NCBI GenBank assembly: GCA_005223045.1
Contig: NJBM01000015.1
Span: 78,951 to 142,950, forward strand
Reading direction: 5' to 3'
Length of the DNA: 64,000 nt
Source: Planctomycetes bacterium B3_Pla
Lineage (GTDB): Bacteria; Planctomycetota; Phycisphaerae; Sedimentisphaerales; Anaerobacaceae
Each line of letters starts with the position of its first letter. Positions within the stretch are counted from its first letter, which is position 1. The position numbers and the translations under genes were made by a program. Positions 58,919 to 64,000 of this stretch are shown one piece after another. The notes beneath the pieces were generated by a model. It was given only the letters and a program-made list of their open reading frames with translations, did not search any database and was not told the DNA's origin.

Positions 58919-60418
58919 CTATTCTTCAATCCAACTGGTGAACAACTGCCTGACTCGATCGGGATCGCGCTCCAAAGCACTGGCTATCTGTCTGCGCAAC
59001 ACGAAAGGTCCCGGACTGGCCGCCTCACCTGGAAGAACACCGGGGGAAGTCTTACTTTTGGCCAGATTCTCGGCAGCCTCTGACTGCATTTTTTTCTTTG
59101 CCCCTCTGAACATGCGCAGAACGAGCAGTGCGCAGATTGCCATAATCCCTAACGAAGCCTGCCGGGCGATTGCCACGAAATCAAGCCCGCCGGATGGCTC
59201 CTCGTCCAACATCAAGCCCACCGAACGGGCCATTTTGACGTCAACCACCTTGAGCGAGTCCCCCCCTGCAAGGTCCAGACCAAGCGCGTTTTCAATGAGT
59301 TTTTCCACGTCATTCGGGTCCATTATCGTCGCAGTCCGGCCCCCGGCGCCTGCGTCATTGGCATCATGCGGCGACAAGTCAACGACAGCCGCAACCGACA
59401 AAGACCTTATTTCGCCTGGCAGAATGACCTCCTGCGTGACTGTTTTGCCGATCTCGTATTCCGTAAGAATTGTCTCGTCCTTCTTCAAGCTGCCGGGCAC
59501 GGCCGGCGCGCCGGCAGCCTGCGTCATGCTTGCTCCGGTTTCCGAGCCGGTCGTGATTTCTTCCTTCGCGGCAACTCCCTTTGGTTCATACTTTTCGGTA
59601 ATGGTGCTGACGCTGTTCATGTCAATAACTGCATGAATCCTCACCTTTGCCCGCCCTTCTCCCAGGACGGCAGCGAGCATCTCTTCGACCTTGTCCTCCA
59701 GATTCTGCTCCACTCTTTCCCTGTAATCCTGAACGGTGCCGGCCCCGCTGGCCACAGTATGGTCCGATTTACCGGAAAGAAGGCGCCCCTGGCTGTCTAT
59801 CACTGTAACATTCTCCGAAACAAGCCCCTCAACACTGCCCGAGACCAAATGTGTAATCGCCGCCACATTCAGAGCGCTTAATCGGTACCCCGGTCTCAGT
59901 CGAAGGACCACCGAAGCCGTGGTTTTGCCGGCCTCCGAAGTGAAAAGCGTTTGCTCCGAGCTGACTATGTGGACCCGCGCGTGCGCGACGCCGTCAACCA
60001 TCTGGATGCTCTTGGCAAGCTCATCCTGCAGTGCGCGCTTGAGATTGACGCTCTGAACAAAGGGGCTGACCCCGATCCTTTCATTGTCAAATATCTTGTA
60101 GCCGCCCTGCTCACTGGCAGGCAACCCATCCTTTGCCATATCCAGACGAAGCTGATAAACGTTTTCTTTTGGAACGTAGATAGTCGCCCCGCCGTTGCGC
60201 AATTCGTAAGCAATGTTCTTTTCGGCTATTTTCTCGGTAATCGCAGAGGCCTCCTCGGGACCCAGGTCCTGGTACAGCATCCTCATATCAGGCCTGCGGG
60301 CCCAATGAACGAGCATCGCGCCGGCAAGAACGAACGTCAGAACAATCGCAACAAGCAAGGCCTGCTGGACCAGGCCTATCTTTTGCCAAACTGTTCCAAT
60401 CTTTTGGAGCAAAGCCAT
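58919..60418 (-). CDS. fliF: Flagellar MS-ring protein FliF
   Basis: A 499-residue protein. First membrane helix (ALLVAIVLTFVLAGAMLVHW), YscJ-like domain (MLYQDLGPEEASAITEKIAE, YQLRLDMAKDGLPASEQGGY, FDNERIGVSPFVQSVNLKRA, LQDELAKSIQMVDGVAHARV), a beta-collar region, second helix (IARQASLGIMAICALLVLRM, about 425-445) and the FliG-binding C-terminus (RDPDRVRQLFTSWIEE). Standard FliF layout. Confidence 0.96.
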   Translation of the reverse strand: MALLQKIGTVWQKIGLVQQALLVAIVLTFVLAGAMLVHWARRPDMRMLYQDLGPEEASAITEKIAEKNIAYELRNGGATIYVPKENVYQLRLDMAKDGLPASEQGGYKIFDNERIGVSPFVQSVNLKRALQDELAKSIQMVDGVAHARVHIVSSEQTLFTSEAGKTTASVVLRLRPGYRLSALNVAAITHLVSGSVEGLVSENVTVIDSQGRLLSGKSDHTVASGAGTVQDYRERVEQNLEDKVEEMLAAVLGEGRAKVRIHAVIDMNSVSTITEKYEPKGVAAKEEITTGSETGASMTQAAGAPAVPGSLKKDETILTEYEIGKTVTQEVILPGEIRSLSVAAVVDLSPHDANDAGAGGRTATIMDPNDVEKLIENALGLDLAGGDSLKVVDVKMARSVGLMLDEEPSGGLDFVAIARQASLGIMAICALLVLRMFRGAKKKMQSEAAENLAKSKTSPGVLPGEAASPGPFVLRRQIASALERDPDRVRQLFTSWIEE

Positions 60419-60488
60419 GATACCTCTTGGCTGACTGATTGCCGCCGATTGAAGAAGCCGCCGGCAATTATCAACGGAAAACTACCAC

Positions 60489-60839
60489 CTACAACGGCAT
60501 GTTCATAGTCTGTTTGTAAGCCTCAATTAACTTGTTTCTGACGCCCACAAGAAGTTTGAAACTCATATCGGCCTTTGCTACGGCAGAGACCACCGACGTG
60601 ATGTCTTCGTTCTTGCCGGACAACAAATCCTTAATAGACATATCCGAGGACTCCTGCAAATCATCGACCTTGGATATGTAATTCTCGATACCTTTGACTG
60701 CATCGGCAAAACCCGATTTCTCGTCGTCCGGACCTCCCAATTTCGGCATCCCGGGAGAACCAGGGCCTGTCGCGTTGGGACCCCAGGGCCCCTTCATTGG
60801 GTGCGAAAGCCCGCTTACATTAGGATTAAAGTTCGCCAT
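60489..60839 (-). CDS. fliE: Flagellar hook-basal body protein FliE
   Basis: A 116-residue protein. The N-terminus is Gly/Pro/Asn rich (NPNVSGLSHPMKGPWGPNAT); the C-terminal half is FliE (FADAVKGIENYISKVDDLQE, VSAVAKADMSFKLLVGVRNK, LIEAYKQTMNMPL). FliE joins the MS-ring to the rod. 70 bases before fliF. Confidence 0.9.
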   Translation of the reverse strand: MANFNPNVSGLSHPMKGPWGPNATGPGSPGMPKLGGPDDEKSGFADAVKGIENYISKVDDLQESSDMSIKDLLSGKNEDITSVVSAVAKADMSFKLLVGVRNKLIEAYKQTMNMPL

Positions 60840-60854
60840 CGAATCTCCCCTGAT

Positions 60855-61148
60855 TTATCGAAGTAACTCAAGTGTCGTCTCAATCATTTGCTCATAGCGC
60901 TTCAACACCGCTACGTTGGCCTTGTACGCCCGCGTTGCTATGTTCAGATTTATCATCTGTGCGGGCAAATCATCCAAAGTCATGCCGCCCTTGCCGCCGA
61001 CGGCATCAGGACCGAGGCCGGCCTGGCCAATAGTTGTGCTCATGCTGGCAACGTTCGATGAAATGTCTTTCATCCGTTTGCCCTGCCCTTGTATGCCTGA
61101 GACCGCTATGTCTAAAGGGCTGAAACTGCTTTTACTTTCAACTCTCAT
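60855..61148 (-). CDS. flgC: Flagellar rod protein FlgC, compact form
   Basis: A 97-residue protein, shorter than the usual 130-150. The N-terminal helix (SPLDIAVSGIQGQGKRMKDI, SSNVASMST) and the C-terminal helix (MINLNIATRAYKANVAVLKR, YEQMIETTLELLR) are intact; the central strand-rich segment is cut to about 25 residues (GLGPDAVGGKGGMTLDDLPA). FlgC builds the proximal rod with FlgB and FlgF. Confidence 0.85.
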   Translation of the reverse strand: MRVESKSSFSPLDIAVSGIQGQGKRMKDISSNVASMSTTIGQAGLGPDAVGGKGGMTLDDLPAQMINLNIATRAYKANVAVLKRYEQMIETTLELLR

Positions 61149-61218
61149 CTGCTCTATCCCTTTCTCGTCCCGTCCCTGTTCTTGCCCGGCTCATCGCAGG
61201 CAAACAACCGGCAAATTA

Positions 61219-61578
61219 TTACGGTGCATTAATTGCCAGCTCGATTTGGCTGTACTTCTTGCTGAGCAGCCGAATATATGCCTTGTGGCGAAGGCTATTC
61301 TTGATCATTTGGCCCACCTCAAGCTCCATGTTAATATCGTTGCCGTTTGCCCCTATTGGCGTTTGCCTGGGCTCGTACGTCTCAGGCTCAACCTCGCTGA
61401 AGTCAACTTTCTCGGGTGAATCCGAACATGCGTCGAGCAACTCTTTGAACTCGACATCGACTCTGCGGTACCCGGGCGTCTCAAGGTTGGCAAAATTGTC
61501 GGCTATTGTTTTTTGCCGAAGATTTTCGGACCTTATGCCGGCCTCGATCAGATCAACTATGCTATTTATTTTTGACAT
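61219..61578 (-). CDS. flgB: Flagellar rod protein FlgB
   Basis: A 119-residue protein; the ATG at 61578 (GGAA 8 bases upstream) replaces the frame's first ATG, giving MSKINSIVDLIEAGIRSENL. FlgB motifs: RQKTIADNFANLETPGYRRV, VEFKELLDA, and C-terminal NDINMELEVGQMIKNSLRHK, AYIRLLSKKYSQIELAI. First gene of the long minus-strand operon, 65 bases behind a sigma-54 site. Confidence 0.94.
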   Translation of the reverse strand: MSKINSIVDLIEAGIRSENLRQKTIADNFANLETPGYRRVDVEFKELLDACSDSPEKVDFSEVEPETYEPRQTPIGANGNDINMELEVGQMIKNSLRHKAYIRLLSKKYSQIELAINAP

Positions 61579-61642
61579 CTGAAATTTCCAGACAACTACA
61601 ACAATATCCACACACAAACAGCGTCTGCTAAAGAGCCAAACA

Positions 61643-61657
61643 GCAAGAAGCGTGCCA
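61643..61657 (-). promoter_or_regulatory. Sigma-54 promoter of the flgB operon
   Basis: The minus strand reads TGGCACGCTTCTTGC, an exact TGGCAC-N5-TTGC. The start site would be near 61631, about 53 bases before flgB. Confidence 0.82.
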
Positions 61658-62195
61658 AATGCTTGCGCCCCGCCATTTTAGGTGTACTTATCCCAACCAT
61701 GTGCGAAAAACGCATCGAGCGGGAATTATCACCCATCCCGACCGCAGCGGCGATGTAAGGATTTTATACAATAGGCGGCGTTTTCTTACACGTTGAGAGC
61801 ACTGAGGAGAAAAGAGTATGAAATCTTCGTACTAAAATCTTTGATCTTCTCGTTTTTTGTGCGTGTTATTTCGACAATGCTGATGTAATTATTTGGATAA
61901 TAAAGAGTTATCCCGGCTTGCCGGGATTCCGAAGTTTTGCGTTTTTCATTTTAATTTTTGAGTTTGGTTGCGGCCAAAGGCCGCGCTAGTAATCGGTGTC
62001 TAATAAAATTTGTCAGCACGGCAAGTGCGACTATGCCATCGGACCGGACCGGAAATTCTTTCCTGCGAGCGGGAATATTTCGCCGCAAACGCGGACAACA
62101 ACGAGGCATCCTGCACCAATCGCTTTTGCCCATTATTCACAAGTTCCGACTACAAAAGTGCTTAGCAACGTCAAGGGGATTCGCCGTCGCCGCTC
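61658..62195. other. Divergent intergenic region flgB / fliK with two hairpins
   Basis: No gene is convincing in this 538-base stretch. Two perfect inverted repeats occur: ATCCCGGC with GCCGGGAT (61910-61927) followed by T-rich sequence, and GCGGCC with GGCCGC (61970-61984, 3-base loop). The first may be a terminator for a short plus-strand transcript. Activator sites for the two flanking sigma-54 promoters are expected here. Confidence 0.5.
61910..61927 (+). terminator. Hairpin followed by T-rich tract
   Basis: An 8-base perfect stem (61910-61917 with 61920-61927) followed within 10 bases by TTTTGCGTTTTTCATTTTAATTTTT-like sequence. No plus-strand gene precedes it, so any transcript ended here is unknown. 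Confidence 0.35.
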
Positions 62196-62210
62196 TGGCA
62201 CAACAATTGC
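62196..62210 (+). promoter_or_regulatory. Sigma-54 promoter of fliK
   Basis: TGGCACAACAATTGC, identical over 15 bases to the flgD promoter. The start site would be near 62222, 22 bases before the fliK ATG. Confidence 0.82.
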
Positions 62211-62243
62211 TTTAATTTAAGCTGGTTTTATGGGGATTGCGGT

Positions 62244-64000
62244 ATGGGTGCAAACTTGTTGACAATCGGGGACATGCTTGCTGGAATAACAGCCAAAGCT
62301 TCGGCTCTGCCCAAGTCCGATGCAAGCGGAGAAGGTACGCCATTTTCCGTGACTGCCGGGCACAAACCGTCGCCGGTCGAAACTGCCAAGCCAAAAACGC
62401 CTTATAACAATACTGATACTAATACTGCTGACGCCCGGAGCAAGTCTATAGGCGAACCACCAAAGGACTTCAGCCAGGCGCTGCGCGAAGAGGCAAAGTC
62501 CGAAGCTCCGCAGAAGACTCAAAACAGCCCCAGGTTGAAGGGGCAAGGCCCCGGATTCAACGCTGCTCAACAACCGGATATAGTGCAAGCCTGGCGGGCC
62601 ATGAATTCCGCACCCGTAGAGCAGAGCAGGGACGGAGCGGCCACAAGAATCGAGCCGAAAGCCGGACGCCAGCTTGCCGAACTGATCGCCGCGGCGAAGG
62701 CCGAAAAATCCCCACCTGCTATCGGAAAGGCTGCACAATCGGTCGAAATCAAACCTCTCCCAACTACTGATAAAGGCCCGTTGGGACTCAACAGCGTCTC
62801 ACCCGAAATTATCCGGCATACGCCTGCCGCAACCATTCAGCCTGCGGAAGCCGCAACCGACGGTACAATTTCGAGTTCAAACGAGACGGTCATCGATACA
62901 GAAGCGGTCACCCGGCAAGACACGCACGCCAAAGTACTAGCGCCGGAAGTTCCTGCCGATACCGGCGGCGAGACAATCGCTGAGACTTCGCCTGTCGCCG
63001 GCACTCCGGCAGCGCCGGCAGCGAACATAAAGAGTCCGATGCCTGAGACTCCTATCGAGGACGGCGGCAAAGCGACCGATGTGGTCGGCAGCGCAAATAC
63101 GGCGGATGCTCGCATAACGACAGATCAAGCCGGGCCGTCTGAAACGCAGCCTGAGCTTGTTGCGATTGATCCGGACAAATCGCTGCAAGCTGCCGGTAAA
63201 GAACCGACAGTCGCCGAAACTTCGCCTGTCGCCGGTACTCCGGCAGCGCCGGCAGCGAACATAAAGAGTCCGATGCCTGAGACTCCTGTCGACGACGGCG
63301 GCAAAGCTACCGAAGCCCCGCAGAATACTCAAAACAGCCCCAAGTCAAATGGACAAGGCCCAGGATTCAACACCGCTCAACAACCGGATATAGTGCAAGC
63401 CTGGCGAGCCATGAATTCCGTACCCGTAGAGCAGAGCAGGGACGGAGCCGCCACAAGAATCGAGCCGAAAGCCGGGCGCCAACTTGCCGAACTGATCGCC
63501 GCGGCGAAAGCTGAAAAATCCCCACCTGATGCCGGACACACCGTACAATCAGTCGAAATCAGACCTCTCCCAACTACCGACAAAGATCCGTTGGGACTCG
63601 ACAGCGTTTCACCCGGAACTCCCCGGCATACGCCTGCCGCAATCATTCAGCCTGCAGAAGCTGCAACCGACGGTACAGTTTCGAGTTCAAACGAGACGCT
63701 CATCGATACAGAAGCGGTCATCCAGCAAGGCACGCATGTCAAAGGATTAGTGCCGGAAGTTCCTGCAGATACCGGCGGCGAGACAATCGCTGAGACTTCG
63801 CCTGTCGTCGGCACTCCAACAGCGCCGGCACCGGACATGAATAGTCCGATGCCTGAGACTCCTGTCGACGACGGCGGCAAAGCTACCGATGCTCCGCAGA
63901 ATACTCAAAACAGCCCTAGGTTGAAGGGGCAAGGCCCCGGCTTCAACGCCGCTCAACAACCGGATATAGTGCAAGCCTGGCGGGCCATGAATTCCGGTTG
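62244..64000 (+). CDS. fliK: Hook-length control protein FliK, repeat-containing N-terminal part (runs off the window)
   Basis: An open frame from the ATG at 62244 (GGGGA 7 bases upstream) to the window end, 585 codons. It begins MGANLLTIGDMLAGITAKAS and is rich in Ala, Pro, Thr, Ser, Glu and Gln, with almost no hydrophobic core, as in the ruler part of FliK. Two long in-frame repeat units (62502-63311 and 63312-63887) and the start of a third are present, each with QQPDIVQAWRAMNS and GRQLAELIAAAKAEKSPP. The C-terminal Flg_hook domain that contacts FlhB must lie beyond 64000, so the name rests on N-terminal character, the sigma-54 site and place next to flgB. A different large repeat protein is possible. 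Confidence 0.7.
   Translation, partial: MGANLLTIGDMLAGITAKASALPKSDASGEGTPFSVTAGHKPSPVETAKPKTPYNNTDTNTADARSKSIGEPPKDFSQALREEAKSEAPQKTQNSPRLKGQGPGFNAAQQPDIVQAWRAMNSAPVEQSRDGAATRIEPKAGRQLAELIAAAKAEKSPPAIGKAAQSVEIKPLPTTDKGPLGLNSVSPEIIRHTPAATIQPAEAATDGTISSSNETVIDTEAVTRQDTHAKVLAPEVPADTGGETIAETSPVAGTPAAPAANIKSPMPETPIEDGGKATDVVGSANTADARITTDQAGPSETQPELVAIDPDKSLQAAGKEPTVAETSPVAGTPAAPAANIKSPMPETPVDDGGKATEAPQNTQNSPKSNGQGPGFNTAQQPDIVQAWRAMNSVPVEQSRDGAATRIEPKAGRQLAELIAAAKAEKSPPDAGHTVQSVEIRPLPTTDKDPLGLDSVSPGTPRHTPAAIIQPAEAATDGTVSSSNETLIDTEAVIQQGTHVKGLVPEVPADTGGETIAETSPVVGTPTAPAPDMNSPMPETPVDDGGKATDAPQNTQNSPRLKGQGPGFNAAQQPDIVQAWRAMNSG
62502..64000 (+). repeat. Nested in-frame repeats within fliK
   Basis: Unit 1 spans 62502-63311 (810 bases), unit 2 spans 63312-63887 (576 bases) and unit 3 starts at 63888. 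The 234-base difference comes from an inner duplication in unit 1: the segment beginning ETSPVAGTPAAPAANIKSPM starts at 62982 and again at 63216, and once in unit 2 at 63792. All lengths are multiples of 3. Copies differ only at scattered bases. Confidence 0.9.

Noticed and set aside
61901..61927. TAAAGAGT with 11-base spacing to GCCGGGAT, resembling a FliA promoter
   Set aside because: The -10 half is only half matched and is explained by a perfect hairpin; no gene follows for 300 bases and fliK has a better sigma-54 site.
62502..64000. CRISPR-like or satellite array
   Set aside because: Repeat units are hundreds of bases long, in frame and within one open reading frame; no short repeats with unique spacers.

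Overview
The window looks like part of a chromosome from a Gram-negative-type member of the Planctomycetota, most likely the Phycisphaerae side of the phylum. This is inferred from gene content, not from a marker gene: proteins resembling the hydrazine synthase alpha subunit with PD40 propellers and CxxCH haem sites, a SUMF1-type fusion, a YVTN/di-haem protein, MJ0042-type zinc ribbons, and a flagellar cluster with P/L-ring genes and several lineage-specific small proteins. No rRNA, tRNA, CRISPR array, phage or transposase gene was seen.

Region 1 (1-11.7 kb) starts with the N-terminus of an acetyltransferase leaving the window, then a plus-strand run of five exported proteins: a Tat-signal aldo/keto reductase, a HzsA-like cytochrome fused to a SUMF1 domain, a six-hairpin glycosidase-like protein, a second HzsA-like cytochrome, and a YVTN propeller with a di-haem cytochrome domain. 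The last four genes overlap or nearly touch and read as one operon, plausibly for periplasmic sugar oxidation or degradation. Region 2 (11.8-16.4 kb) holds a MerR-MCE pair, a GH130 glycoside phosphorylase or hydrolase, a small membrane-anchored protein, a zinc-ribbon protein and an HPP-family membrane protein.

Region 3 (16.4-64 kb) is an almost complete flagellar island. Minus strand 16.5-29 kb: two TPR proteins, a sigma-54 response regulator, fliL, fliM, fliN, flhA, fliA, small proteins, two lipoproteins and a FlgM-like protein. Then comes a second sigma-54 activator (29.2-30.7 kb), divergent from the plus-strand flgD-flgE-pilZ-flgF-flgG-flgA-flgH-flgI-flgJ-flgN-flgK-flgL operon (31.4-43.4 kb). 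This is followed by a TPR/glycosyltransferase protein, a TPR protein, a FliT-like chaperone and fliD. A 17-gene minus-strand operon (61.6-48.7 kb) runs flgB-flgC-fliE-fliF-fliG-fliH-fliI-fliJ-motE-like-motA-motB-motB2-fliO-fliP-fliQ-fliR-flhB. The window ends inside fliK, which contains long in-frame repeats. Flagellin, fliS, flhF, flhG and chemotaxis genes are not present here.

Regulation is legible. Six sites match the sigma-54 -24/-12 consensus in front of flagellar units (fliK, flgD, the TPR/glycosyltransferase gene, the large TPR gene, flgB and fliO), and two sigma-54 activators lie in the island. FliA and a FlgM-like protein, with FliA-type boxes before the FlgM-like gene and possibly fliD, suggest a sigma-54 then sigma-28 cascade. 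All functional calls come from reading the sequence; no database search was run.
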